Positions 21,501-30,869 of a stretch of DNA of 64,000 nt are shown piece by piece (the first letter of the stretch is position 1; every line of letters begins with the position of its first letter). The DNA is taken from contig JABMLP010000014.1 of NCBI GenBank assembly GCA_013176395.1, forward strand, positions 930,001-994,000, given 5' to 3'. The DNA comes from Venturia oleaginea. Taxonomy: Eukaryota > Ascomycota > Dothideomycetes > Venturiales > Venturiaceae. The position numbers and the translations under genes are program-made. The notes below the pieces were generated by a model. It made no database searches. It was given only the letters and a program-made list of their open reading frames with translations, and was not told the origin of the DNA.

Positions 21501-22716
21501 CACAGATCGCCTCCTCAAAAGTGTTACGTTGGAGGCTATGACTACAATGAGCGCCAAAGAGTGCGCGAAAAGGTTCTTACAATGCCACTATCGCTACCAC
21601 GGATTTCCCATGGCATTGACGTCGGACAGAGGCAGCAATTGGACAGGTCGTTTTTGGAGGAAGCTTTGCGAACTTACAAAGATTGAGCAGAGACTCTCTA
21701 CAGCCTTTCATCCACAGACTGATGGCGCGACCGAGCGCATGAACCAGGAAGTTCTACGCTATCTCCGCGCCTTCATCGCATACTCCCAACTAGACTGGCC
21801 AACGCTACTACCTACGGCTATGTTAGCACTGAACAATCGTGACTCTTCAGTCACAGGGATGAGTCCATTCTATCTAACCCACGGCTACCATGCGGAACCA
21901 ATCCAGAAAGTACAACGAATCTCACCCAGTAACTCACCAACAGCCGATGCCGAGACCTTTGTGCAACGAATAGAAGAGGCACAAGAATATGCACAGGCAG
22001 CGATGGCCTGGTCCCAGCAGAAGATGGAGAACGACGCCAACAGGTCACGTCAAGCTGCCGAAACGTTAAAAAAGGGCGACAAAGTCTGGTTGAACCTTAG
22101 GAATATCAATACTCCGCAGCTATCAAAGAAACTGTCGTGGACGCAAGCCAAATACACTGTCGAGAACCAGATCTCCCCGATGGTATACGAGCTGGCTGAC
22201 CTGCCAAGTGGTATCCATAACCGTTTCCACGTTGACCTACTCCGCCGAGCCGCAACCGACACACTGCCCTCACAAGAATCCGATGATACCCAGCCGCCAC
22301 CATTAGTGCCTCAAACCGAAGAAACAGAGGCTGAGTTTGAAGTAGAACGTATACTTCGCGCAGAGAAGAAACGGGTTGGACGAGGCTGGGTTCGTCAGTT
22401 ATTAATCAAATGGAAAGGCTATGCAGATCCCGATTGGCAGCCACGTTCATTATTTACAGAAGTCGAGGACTTAGACCGCTTCGAGGCAGAGTATGGCAAG
22501 GGCGACGGTGTCGGCGAAGATATAGGAGCTCAAACAGGGGCCCGAAGAAACCGAGTAGCGGTGGCCAGCGCCTTCGAATCTGCTACAAGCTGGCAGAAAG
22601 CGATGTATGGCGTTTGTCTGTTTGATTATCCCACCTACCACACCCTCTTTAGTCCTGCACACCCGGTAAGGAGGGGGGTAATGTTATGGGCATGGCCCAT
22701 GGTTGGTATAGGCTAA
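18547..22716 (+). CDS. Gypsy-2 Pol polyprotein, intact
   Basis: Open from 18547 to 22716 in the -1 phase relative to gag; no good ATG near the start, so a -1 frameshift in the 18547-18583 overlap is the likely entry. Domain order: protease with active-site FFDNGC (DNG rather than DTG/DSG); RT with FVRKPGGGIRMCVDYRALN and YMDD (CCSAYMDDVLIWS); RNase H (LECDCSGYALGG, IHDKELLAVI, LTDHKNLRYF); integrase zinc site (HDSHVTGH..CDVC) and DDE blocks (IDFMTDLP, TSDRGSNW, HPQTDGATERMN); C-terminal chromodomain (EFEVERILRAEKK, LLIKWKGYADPDWQP). The chromodomain implies targeting to marked chromatin. No internal stop was found. The stop lies inside the 3' LTR. Confidence 0.92.
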   Translation, partial: LPTGSLIRVGKLATLVHRRARGSEVDVHGEDITKLPGIREIKAAKDRMESTPFLIDTLINGTSFTESFFDNGCLPYAAFSEKSVQTHRLPRIPIDTKQLALAKESHENGEDLRITHMTYATIDIDGRAERVYGYIVKGLSFPIILGKAWAERNWVRYIAAKRKLLIGQGSQRITVREKGWLEQNTKARDRLAHVRAACLVSGSVFAAIVGRAQRRLRRDGPDGTQVLAISMSDINKALSKLAERKQRKTEEEIRQEIPEEIAEHADAFLDDEDGEIAPHQEGRDHVIELIRDEQGREAEVPWGPLYGMSREELLVLRKTLSDYMDKGWIRASNSPAAAPVLFVRKPGGGIRMCVDYRALNRITRSDRYPLPLIRETLRNLATARWYTKLDVRAAFHRLRIKHGDEWKTAFRTRFGLFEWLVTPFGLAGAPASFQRYINGVLRESLDICCSAYMDDVLIWSDGDYLDHMVKVNQILAKLKTAGLRLDLSKCEFAVQEVKYLGFIITAGEGIKVDPEKVAAIKEWEAPVNVTGVRSFLGFANFYRDFIDNFSELSDPLIKLTRKAVAFVWNKEHENAFQVLKELFISAPILAHWNPDLDTVLECDCSGYALGGTLSQKDMKGKLRPVAYFSRKLTAAECNYEIHDKELLAVIKSIEHWRGELRSVAAPFKVLTDHKNLRYFMTAQRLSERQARWSLILSEYQFQLEFRAGKLAQRPDALSRRHQDMPHDKNDERLQGRVAQLIKDEWLPPLSERTTETIAIQALICPVNTPNTSNSTWDVIREPQQNTGLDGRHQLTAENGQHRSTTRYGQNRSVAKGCDLFEKPELQLLWDRAIAEDQSYEAIHTAIVTGERSFPPELKLSVQLPECEVDDHGAVTRRGILWVPDWEPLRTTLVQQTHDSHVTGHPGRDSTLAILSRSFFWPQQYKTVRQFVRNCDVCGRTGIWRDKKRGLLKPLPIPARFHSELSIDFMTDLPAEENGPKYLMVITDRLLKSVTLEAMTTMSAKECAKRFLQCHYRYHGFPMALTSDRGSNWTGRFWRKLCELTKIEQRLSTAFHPQTDGATERMNQEVLRYLRAFIAYSQLDWPTLLPTAMLALNNRDSSVTGMSPFYLTHGYHAEPIQKVQRISPSNSPTADAETFVQRIEEAQEYAQAAMAWSQQKMENDANRSRQAAETLKKGDKVWLNLRNINTPQLSKKLSWTQAKYTVENQISPMVYELADLPSGIHNRFHVDLLRRAATDTLPSQESDDTQPPPLVPQTEETEAEFEVERILRAEKKRVGRGWVRQLLIKWKGYADPDWQPRSLFTEVEDLDRFEAEYGKGDGVGEDIGAQTGARRNRVAVASAFESATSWQKAMYGVCLFDYPTYHTLFSPAHPVRRGVMLWAWPMVGIG

Positions 22717-22857
22717 GAGCCTAAGCCTGATTGAGCCTAGTATAGAGAAAGAACCTCATTGAGGTTCTCTGTTTGTAGATACCTTCACTCCTTAACTGAA
22801 TCTAAACAATCTTTGGCTACGAGTATGCTGCGTCTTTCCAGCTACCGTCCCGTAATA
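22682..22857 (+). repeat. Gypsy-2 3' LTR
   Basis: Same length and sequence as the 5' LTR, directly after the polypurine tract and followed by the CCGTT duplication. Confidence 0.92.
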
Positions 22858-22891
22858 CCGTTTCAGAAAAGTTTACGGCATAAAAACACCC

Positions 22892-23155
22892 TAGCCCGCA
22901 GCTATGTATGCAGTGGGGTCCCGGAGCAGACTCGGAATTAACAGAGGCAGCATCGCCGATTAGATTGACTTTTCTTATATCATTAGTGATGATCGACCCC
23001 GCATCATGTGCATGAGGGGGCCTGGGTACTTCTTTTGATGCTCTAGATATATTGCAGAAAAAGGTTATAAGAATTGAATGGCGAAGAGATATAACTGCGA
23101 TTCGATGGATTTGGTGAACGAGCGATGAAAAGTGCCAGTCGTTTGTGTGTGGTGG
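22892..23155. other. Short unique spacer
   Basis: Sequence right of the split MITE. No gene; contains small hairpins such as CATTAGTGATGATC. Ends where an LTR fragment begins. Confidence 0.35.
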
Positions 23156-23198
23156 TGTGACGGCTTGCTAGGCTACTGGAACAACCACAGTATTCAAG
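23156..23198 (+). repeat. 43-bp LTR start fragment fused to copia sequence
   Basis: TGTGACGGCTTGCTA... matches the first 43 bp of the LTR at 39938 with three differences, then switches directly into copia RNase H sequence. It therefore marks a recombination or truncation point. Confidence 0.6.
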
Positions 23199-23575
23199 CT
23201 ACAGTGTCACTCTCCACTTGTGAGGCCGAATACATTGGTCAAACGAATGCAGCAAAAGAGGCCATTTGGCTGCAGCGACTACTTCACGAGATCAACCCCG
23301 AATTCGGTCCTACCACTACAGTCATCTATGCTGACAATCAAGGCGCCATTGCTCTCGCCAAGAACCCACAATCACACGGCCGCAACAAGGCTATGAACGC
23401 AAAGCATCACTGGATTCGAGAGAAGGTCGCCAAAGGTTCCATCATTCTCAAGTACATACGGACTGCAAAGATGGTCGCCGACGGCCTCACCAAAGGCCTG
23501 CCAAGGCCCACATTCGAAAACTTCAGGGCCGCCCTGGGCATCATGATTGACGCGATTCCATGGCCCTCATTCTGA
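23194..23575 (+). pseudogene. Copia-1: 3' fragment of Ty1/copia Pol (RNase H)
   Basis: Reads QATVSLSTCEAEYIG, then YADNQGAIALAKNP, KHHWIREKV and MVADGLTKGLPRP, the canonical end of a Ty1/copia polyprotein. Everything 5' (gag to RT) is missing. The stop is followed by a spacer, a polypurine tract (AAGCAGGGGGG) and the LTR at 23742. Not functional. Confidence 0.88.
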
Positions 23576-23741
23576 GTCGACTGGCGGCACTTTCTGATCA
23601 TTATATTATCTCAATGTGGTTAGCCTGCTGGCGGTCTCAATCTCTCTCCTCTATGTCTGCTGGCATTCTCCTTGGTCTTTCAGGATCTTTCAATGGATTC
23701 AACTCATTTGCACGATCTCATTCTGTCTCAAGCAGGGGGGC

Positions 23742-23870
23742 TGTCAAATGAACTCATTTCATTCACCTCATTTGTACTAGCTTGAGCACGAGCCCCTCAA
23801 TCGTGTATATATATGGGCATGCCCACGATCATCAATTCAGACTTCAGTCTGCTTCATCTACCTTTTGACA
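23742..23870 (+). repeat. Copia-1 3' LTR
   Basis: 129 bp from TGTCAAATG to CTTTTGACA, with a TATA-like GTATATATATGG at about 23807-23818. It directly abuts the truncated gag of Gypsy-4, so this copia insertion (or later deletion) removed the start of Gypsy-4. Confidence 0.75.
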
Positions 23871-24797
23871 GTTCGGGCTACACAGAGCTCTGCCACGCAG
23901 AGCCCTGCTACGTCGATACTGAATGTTATATCCGTGGTACCTCGATCGGAACGACCCCGCCACAGTTTTCCCCACCTTTCAAAATACAGCGGGATACGAT
24001 CGACATGGGCAGCATGGAAACTGCAAGCGATAGTGAAAGTTCGCACGGATAGAGAAGCGATTGGGACCCCAGCGGACTGTTTCAATTACCTATACATGAG
24101 CATGGAAAATACGGCCCAGAACAGAGTACGAGCCTGGGTCGCGTCGACCTCGGAGAGCAATCAGACCCCCGAGAACTTCCTTGAATACGCCGAGTCAGTC
24201 TTCGGGGATCCCAACGAACAGCAGAATGCACTGGCTCAGCTCAACTCTCTAAGACAAGGACCACGGCAGTCATTGAGTAGCTTTATGCCAAAATTTGACG
24301 ACTTGCTAGCAAGGGCGGGAGGCAGCACATGGGGCGACTGTGTTCAAATCAATACCCTGAACCTAACCCTATCCAAAGGCTTTCGCGAACTGCTCTTCAC
24401 GGCATCACTGGATACCACAAGTCTTTTGAAATACCGGCAAGGCCTACTCGACATTGACGCGAAACTACAAGCCTTGAAATCAACCCCAGGTACCTTTGCC
24501 CAAATAGTAGACCGGCCCGAGATAGGAACGAAGCCCAACTTTCAAGAGAAAATGGATTGGGAACCCACAAAGCCAAACCGAGCAAAATGGGTATCCCAAG
24601 AAGAAATTCAACGACGTCGCGAATCGGGGGCATGCTTACCTTGTGGAAAGAACAGGCATATGGTCAAGGACTGCAATATGCTCCCTGCAAAGAAACCGGG
24701 AGTTACCAAGACCAATAAATCTACAAACGGCAACGAAACCAAAGCGAGCGCGGCCAGCGAAGATTGCAGTTCAGAACCAGAATCGGAAAAAGAGTAA
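23871..24797 (+). pseudogene. Gypsy-4 Gag, N-terminus lost
   Basis: Open frame running in from the copia LTR. It has gag-like blocks (NRVRAWVASTSE; DPNEQQNALAQLNSLRQG) and a full zinc knuckle CLPCGKNRHMVKDC near residue 265, then a polar tail. Unlike Gypsy-2, no stop separates the knuckle from the capsid part. Pol overlaps it from 24764 in another phase. Confidence 0.8.
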
Positions 24798-25679
24798 CCT
24801 CTGGTCAAAGTCGTGATCAGAGGTTAACATCAAGTGCACCATCTTTAGTACGACCATCTCAACTCTCCTCAGAATGGAAGCAATTCAAATCAAAAATGGA
24901 AAGACCACTCTTCCTTGTTGACGCACTACTGAACGATGAACACTTTGTACGCACTCTTATAGACAACGGTTGCTCTGAATACGCGCAGATCTCAGAACGA
25001 ATGGCCACAAAACTAAGACTCCCAACGATAGACATTAGTCCCCGACATCTCGAAGGTGTATTGGAGGGACCCGTTGGAGTTATTAGGAAGGTTGCAACAG
25101 CAACACTTGATATCGGAGGTCACCGTCGGACCCGAGCATTCATGTATGTTGTTCATGGGCAGGAGCACGACCTTATGCTAGGCAGCCCATGGCTGGCAGA
25201 AGAAAATGTCACGTTGAATGAAAAACAGCGGGTCCTCAAATTCCCTGATGGTTCCTCAATGAACTCACTTCTGGAGAACGAATCTACCTTGCAGGCTAAA
25301 AAGGCGCGGCCAGTAAGCGCAGCATCATACACCGCTTTAGTCAGAAGAACCAAGAGACTAGACAAGCACAACATGCCGACAAAAGTATTTGCAGCGTCCT
25401 TATGAGATATTGAGAAAGCACTTCAGGTGAAGCCGGTAGTCAATCCAAAAGACTACTTGCCTGAACACTACTTCCGCTACCTCCACGTGTTTGACCCCAA
25501 AAAGGCTAGCTCCCAGCCTCCGCACCGAACGGGTATCGACCATGAGATTCCATTGGAAAAGGATAGCAATGGTAAAGAGAAGGAAGTACCATGGGGACAG
25601 TTGTACAGCATGTCACGAGACGAATTGCTAGTCCTAAGAAAAACTCTCATGGATCATCTTGATAAAGGATGGATCAGGG

Positions 25680-26011
25680 TGTAAGAGTTCAACCCTCAAA
25701 GGTGTTTCGCAAGTGAGGGAAGACAGCTTATATTTCAAGTATCTAAGTACAGAGAAGAAAGTGTAAGTACAGGAAGGATAGCTCGTATATATAATCCTCC
25801 TCTTACAATAGATCCTTCTAGAAAGTATCTTTAAATGGAAACGTGACAGCTTGCAAAATAGAACATGGCAGCTTGCGAAATAGAACATGACAGCTTGCAA
25901 AATAGAACATGACAGCTTGCAAAATAGAACATGACAGCTTGCAGAATAACAAGAGAACAATTGGAAATCCAGTCATGGATAAGCTAGAGAGAAGGATTCC
26001 ATCCCTTAACA
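25680..26011 (+). mobile_element. Solo LTR (family A) inside Gypsy-4 RT, 332 bp
   Basis: Starts TGTAAGAGTTCAACCCTC, ends ATCCCTTAACA; target duplication CAGGG at 25675-25679 and 26012-26016. Same family as 13093-13386. Its extra length comes from an internal 22-bp tandem array. Confidence 0.9.
25844..25946. repeat. 22-bp tandem array in the family A LTR
   Basis: About 4.5 copies of a unit beginning GACAGCTTGCAAAATAG, with one or two changes per copy. Not seen in the other copy of this LTR at 13093. Confidence 0.85.
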
Positions 26012-29000
26012 CAGGGTTAGCAAGAGTCCTGCTGGCGCTCCAGTACTTTTTGCACGCAAGCCTGGAGGAGGGCTTCGATTTTGCGTCGATTACCGAGGAC
26101 TTAACGCAATTACAAAGAAAGACAGGTACCCGCTACCCCTGATACGAGAGACCCTGAACGCAATTTATTCAGCAAAATGGTTAACCAAACTCGATGTGAG
26201 CGCGGCCTTTCACAAGATTCGAGTTGCAAAAGGGGAAGAATGGAAAACAGCTTTCCGTACACGGTACGGGTTGTTTGAGTGGCTAGTTACTCCTTTCGGC
26301 CTTACGGGAGCACCTGCGACGTTTCAGCGATACATCAACTGGGCCTTGAGATCCTACCTGGACGACTTCTGTACTGCTTACATGGACGATGTCCTGGTGT
26401 TTTCAAGCGGAACTTTAGAAGATCATCAGCGAAAAGTAGCACAGGTTCTTCATTCCCTAGGTGAAGCCGGATTGACCTTGGACATCACGAAATGCGATTT
26501 TGAAGCTAAAAAGGTCAAATACCTTGGCTACATTGTGGAAGTAGGCAAGGGTATTAGTATGGATCCAGAAAAAGTTCGAGCGATCTCCGAATGGGCACCA
26601 CCAACCACTGTGAAAGGTGTGAGAGGCTTTCTTGGATTTGCCAATTATTACTGACGTTTCATCAAGGACTACTAGACATTAGCTATCCCCCTCACCCGGC
26701 TGACAAGGAAGGGATGCAAGTTTGAATGGAGCGAGGATTGTCAAAACGCGTTTCAAACGCTCAAGGACCGTTTTATCTCCGACCCGGTGTTACTCCACTT
26801 CGACCCAGATCGAGAAACAATTGTTGAGCCTGATGCCTCCAATTGGGCCGTTGGAGGAGCTCTATCACAGATCGACAATGAAGGAAATGCTCGACCAGTT
26901 GCTTACTTCTCAAAAAAGAACCTACCCGCGGAATGCAACTACGACATACATGACAAAGAACTACTCGCAGTAGTACGTTGTATCCAGGAGTGGGACGCGG
27001 AGCTTAGGAGCCTTAGCGGTCCATTCAAAGTTCTAACGGATCACAAGAACTTGGAATCCTTCATGACAGCAAAGAAGTTGAATGAAAGACAGATACAATG
27101 GATGGAACTGCTATCTCAACATAATTTTACCTTCAACTATCGCCCGGGCTCGCAAGCAATCGTACCCGATACACTCTCGCGCAGGGACCAAGATATGCCC
27201 AGCGGCACTCAAGACGATCGAATTAAGGAGAGGATACAAGTTCTCCTCCCTCCAAAGCTCTGGGCAAAACCGGTGCAGGTAAGACAAACGACAGAGGAGA
27301 ACGAGATAGTAGAAAGTGAGAGACACAACTACAGAGAGGAAAACGAAACCGAACAGGAGAATTCTGAAGAAGCTAGAGTCGAGAGTGATACGCAAGATAT
27401 AGGAGGGAAAAACATGGTCGATGAGAGGGCCGAAGAGGGCAATACGAACCCCTTCGAGAATGAGGAGTTACGAGCATTATGGCTGCAAGCTGTTCAAGCC
27501 GACCCGACGTTTAGCAGCCTCCGCTCCGAAGTTGCACAAAGGAAGGGACGATTCTCCCCAGAATTGAAGGTCCAGGTTTCAATTTCTGAATGCGACCTCG
27601 AAGATGGATTGTTACGGTACCGCGAAAGGATTTGGATACCCGACCACGAACCACTTAAGACGAAGCTCATTCAGGAAGTACACGACTCAGCAATCGCAGG
27701 ACACTCGGGACGCGACGCAACCTTCGCTTTACTAGCACGGCGCTTTTTCTGGCCAGACCAGTCCAAAGAGGTGCGACAGTTCATCAAGAATTGCGGCATT
27801 TGTGGCAGTGCAAAAGTCTGGAGACAACGACGATGAGGTCTGCTTAAGCCCTTACCTATCCCGGATCGAATCTGGAGCGAGATCTCTATCGACCTCATTA
27901 CAGACCTGCTAGAAAGCCAAGAATGTACTACCCTTGAAGTTATCACCGACAGGCTCGGAAAAGGAGTTATGTACAATGCCGTACCGGACAACGAAAGAGG
28001 TGCCGAAGCAACAGCAAACCGGTTTGTCAAGATTTTCTACAGGGCACACGGTCTACCAAATGCGATTACTAGTGATCGAGGACAAGATTGGGTCAACGCC
28101 TTCTGGAAACGGGTATGCGAGCTTACAGGTATGGAGCGACGCCTCTCTACCGCGTACCATCCAGAGACCGATGGTGCTACAGAACGAGCAAATCAAGAAC
28201 TGGAGCACTACATTCGATGCTTCGCGACGTACGCCCAAGATAACTGGGTAGACCTCTTACCATCCGCAGAGCTATGTGTAAACAATCGTCCTTCAGCATC
28301 AACTGGATTCAGCCCCTTTTTCCTAAGCCACGGGTGGGAGATGGAACCGATTCAAATACGACAACCTATCGGACAAGCCCGGGATAACGTCAGCCCGATT
28401 GCAAAGGCTGAAAACCTAGTCACTAGACTACGAGAAGCTCAACAAATGGCACAAGCAGCAATGGCAACGGCCCAGCAGCGACAAGAGGACTCAACAAATC
28501 GGCACCGTTCACCAGCCTATCAATACAAAGTAGGCGACAAAGTCTGGCTCAACTTGAAGAACATCAGAACGGATAGGCCAACGAAGAAGTTTGATTGGGT
28601 GCATGGAAAATATACCGTCATGGAAGTGATCAGCTCTCATTCATACCGTCTCGATACCCCAAGACGGATCCATAACGTCTTCCATACCTCGCTACTCAGA
28701 CCGGCCAATAACGATCCATTACCGTTACAGGTTCAGCGCAGTCCCGAACCAGGAGCTATTGTAGTTGACGGAGAAGACGAGTTTTTTGTTGATGAGATTC
28801 TCGCAGCGCGGACCCGGCACGGGCAACGCCAAGCACTGGTACAATGGAAGGGTTGGGCTATGCCTACATGGGAACCATTGGATGCAGTGGCTGAGACTAT
28901 GGTTTTAGATCGATTTGAAGCACAATACGGTGATATCGCTCAGAATGATGGTCTACAACTACGTGGAAATCGTCGTGGGAGAGGAAGGGGGTAATGTCAC

Positions 29001-29026
29001 GGGCTAGACCCTTGGGCCTTCATCTA

Positions 29027-30162
29027 ACGTAATTCACTAGCGAGCGGGCCACACCACCGAGCGGGCTACCGAATCGATCATTTCATCTTTGCAAGCCTCT
29101 ACACCACCACCTCATCCACCTCATGCCTTCTAAAGCCCAGCAAGAAGGCCGATTACTTCTTGCTCTTCAAGCCTATCAAAAAGGCCAAATCACAACTATT
29201 TGCCAAGCTGCATTAGCTTATAATGTACCATACAGTACCCTCAAATATCGCCTCTCTGGACGCGTTGCACGCGTCGAAACGCGCGCAAACAGCCACAAAC
29301 TTACTCCCACAGAGGAAGAAGTCTTAACTCAATGGATTATCTCAATGGATAATCGAGGCTATCCTGCTCGAGTCTGTGCAGTACAGAATGCGGCGAAATT
29401 ACTGCTTCAACAACGCGTCGGTCCCTCAGCCTCAATCGGTATCAACTGGTCTGCCAGGTTCATCAAGCGACAGCCTACCCTGCAATCGAGATTCAATCGC
29501 AAGTACGATTATCAGCGTGCTCAATGCGAAGATCCAGAGCTTATCGGAGCCTGGTTTCGGCTTGTGAGTAATACAATTCAGAAATACGGCATTCAAGAGG
29601 AGGATATCTATAACTTCGATGAGACTGGCTTTGCAATGGGTATTGCAAGCACATCACGCGTCCTTACTACCTCAGATCGACGGGGCAAGCCACCTCAATT
29701 ACAGCCAGGCGATCGGGAGTGGGTTACAGCAATTGAAGCGACTGTTGGCAGATGAGAATGAGAAATTGAGAGCAGCGAATGAGAGGCAAAAGAGGAAGAG
29801 AGCAGTCAAAAAAAAGCAGATCTCAAAGAAAATAACACTTACAGTTGCAGAGGCACAAGGCCTGATGGAGAATACTGTACAGCAGCCTATACAGGCAAGT
29901 GTTGCTCCTATACAGCAAACAGTTGTTGCAACAGCCTCGTCATCAAGTAGTGCAAGTCAAGGGAATTGCTTTGGTTTACCTAGTTGTTTTGTATGTAAGG
30001 GCTTTGACCATGCTGCGAGCGATTGCCCTAAATATCGATAATCTTCTGTATAATAGATAGTCTTGATTAATAAAGGCGTTGTGGTGGTGTAAGCTTGCAA
30101 AGATGAGATGATCGATTCGGTGGCCCGCTCGGTGGTGTGGCCCGCTCGCTAGTGAATTACGT
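29027..30162 (+). mobile_element. Fot1/pogo-like element, core-deleted, 1.14 kb
   Basis: TA target duplication at 29025-29026 and 30163-30164. Inverted ends of about 65-70 bp start ACGTAATTCACTAGCG and contain a repeated CGAGCGGGC motif. The two ends differ at only a few positions. Different family from the element at 14273, but the same internal layout. Confidence 0.88.
29123..30041 (+). pseudogene. Fot1-like transposase, catalytic core deleted
   Basis: First ORF 29123-29755 (210 aa): psq-type HTH (ALAYNVPYSTLKYRLSG), CENP-B-type HTH (INWSARFIKRQPTLQSR), CEDPELIGAWF, and the first catalytic Asp block YNFDETGFAMG. Then the frame jumps to the second, overlapping ORF (29619-30041 in another phase), whose useful part is a coiled coil (ADENEKLRAANERQKRKR) and a C-terminal knuckle CFVCKGFDHAASDC. 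About 150-200 residues with the second and third acidic residues are missing. Could still encode a DNA-binding fragment. Confidence 0.8.
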
Positions 30163-30374
30163 TAGGCTTTGCCTATCTCTCTAGGGCAAGCTTGTGAATG
30201 GCTTGACATCTCCTGTCAAACCTCGGAATAATTCTGTGGCAAGCATGCGAATAGCTTGGCATCTCCTTCAAGAGGAGTTTGCAATCGTGTACCTATCTTT
30301 TCCTCCTTAGCTAGATTGTATTGTACAATTGGGTGGTTTTCCCTGGTATCCAGGCATGATCTTAACCCGTCACA

Positions 30375-30869
30375 ATAGCAGTATATCGTTTCAACGTGTT
30401 TAGACCTTTTCCGCAAAGGTCTTTGTGCTGTCCGTGTCCTAAAGCGCATGCTAGCCTGCACGGGATATCGTTGGTCTGGGAACGTGAGCGTCAATGTTCC
30501 CCAGTCGATATGCGGATTGTGGGTTCGAAGCCATGGAAGACCAAGGATCAAATCCGAGTCTCCAATATTCGTGACGTCTAGAACAATCTGTTCTTTCCTC
30601 CCTTGTATCCACAAGATTACGTCTGCTTCGTAAATCACCATGCCTCCATTGAAGTCGACAGGTCTTCCATCAGCGATAGTTAGTGGGTATGGATGCCGTT
30701 TCGACCGTACGGGTAGTCTCCATTCGTCGACCAATTTCTCGCTTAGAAGATTCCTATCGGCACCAGTGTCGATGAAGGCCCATGCTGATACGTCGTCGAT
30801 CTTTGCTTCGACCAGCATCTTGGGTGTGCCAAGGTTGTTCAGAAAATGAGGCACTTCATTAGAATTCAA
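30375..30869 (-). pseudogene. Gypsy-5 aspartic protease domain
   Basis: Reads AWAFIDTGADRNLLSE (classical DTG active site) and DSDLILGLPWLRTHNP, the normal retropepsin-to-linker pattern of fungal gypsy elements. The ORF appears to run on to 30216, but those last residues lie in the Gypsy-4 LTR and are artefactual. Confidence 0.85.

Larger units (their letters stand above)
17279..22857 (+). mobile_element. Gypsy-2: young, nearly intact Ty3/gypsy chromovirus
   Basis: 176-bp LTRs at 17279-17454 and 22682-22857 read identical base for base. Target duplication CCGTT is at 17274-17278 and 22858-22862. The polypurine tract GGAGGGGGGTAA ends at 22681. It codes gag, a zinc-knuckle segment and an uninterrupted 1374-codon pol. 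Identical LTRs mean recent insertion; this is the best candidate for a still-mobile element in the window. Confidence 0.95.
24764..28994 (+). pseudogene. Gypsy-4 Pol, interrupted
   Basis: Protease (LIDNGCSEYAQ), then TGA at 25403-25405, then VPWGQLYSMSRDELLVLRKT and the solo LTR at 25680. With the LTR and one CAGGG copy removed the RT frame resumes exactly ([19 protein letters not shown] in [11 protein letters not shown]). Further stops: TGA 26652-26654, TAG 26673-26675, TGA 27834-27836. RNase H (IHDKELLAVV), integrase (HDSAIAGH..CGIC; TSDRGQDW; HPETDGATERAN) and chromodomain (FFVDEILAARTRHG, VQWKGWAMPTWEP) follow; normal end at 28994 next to a GGAAGGGGG tract. Confidence 0.88.
23871..30374 (+). 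mobile_element. Gypsy-4: Ty3/gypsy chromovirus, 5'-truncated, with two nested insertions
   Basis: Gag and pol are related to Gypsy-2 (same domain order, same DNG protease motif). The 5' LTR and start of gag are gone. A solo LTR interrupts RT (25680-26011) and a Fot1-like element interrupts the 3' LTR (29027-30162). At least four in-frame stops in pol. Confidence 0.88.
28995..30374 (+). repeat. Gypsy-4 3' LTR, split by a Fot1-like element
   Basis: TGTCACGGGCTAGACC starts right after the pol stop. The LTR continues on the far side of the transposon (from 30163) to about CCCGTCACA at 30374, giving about 240 bp when joined. The right end is less certain than the left. Confidence 0.7.

Noticed and set aside
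30216..30374. C-terminal end of the Gypsy-5 protease ORF
   Set aside because: This part lies in the Gypsy-4 3' LTR, so the apparent tail is a fusion artefact.
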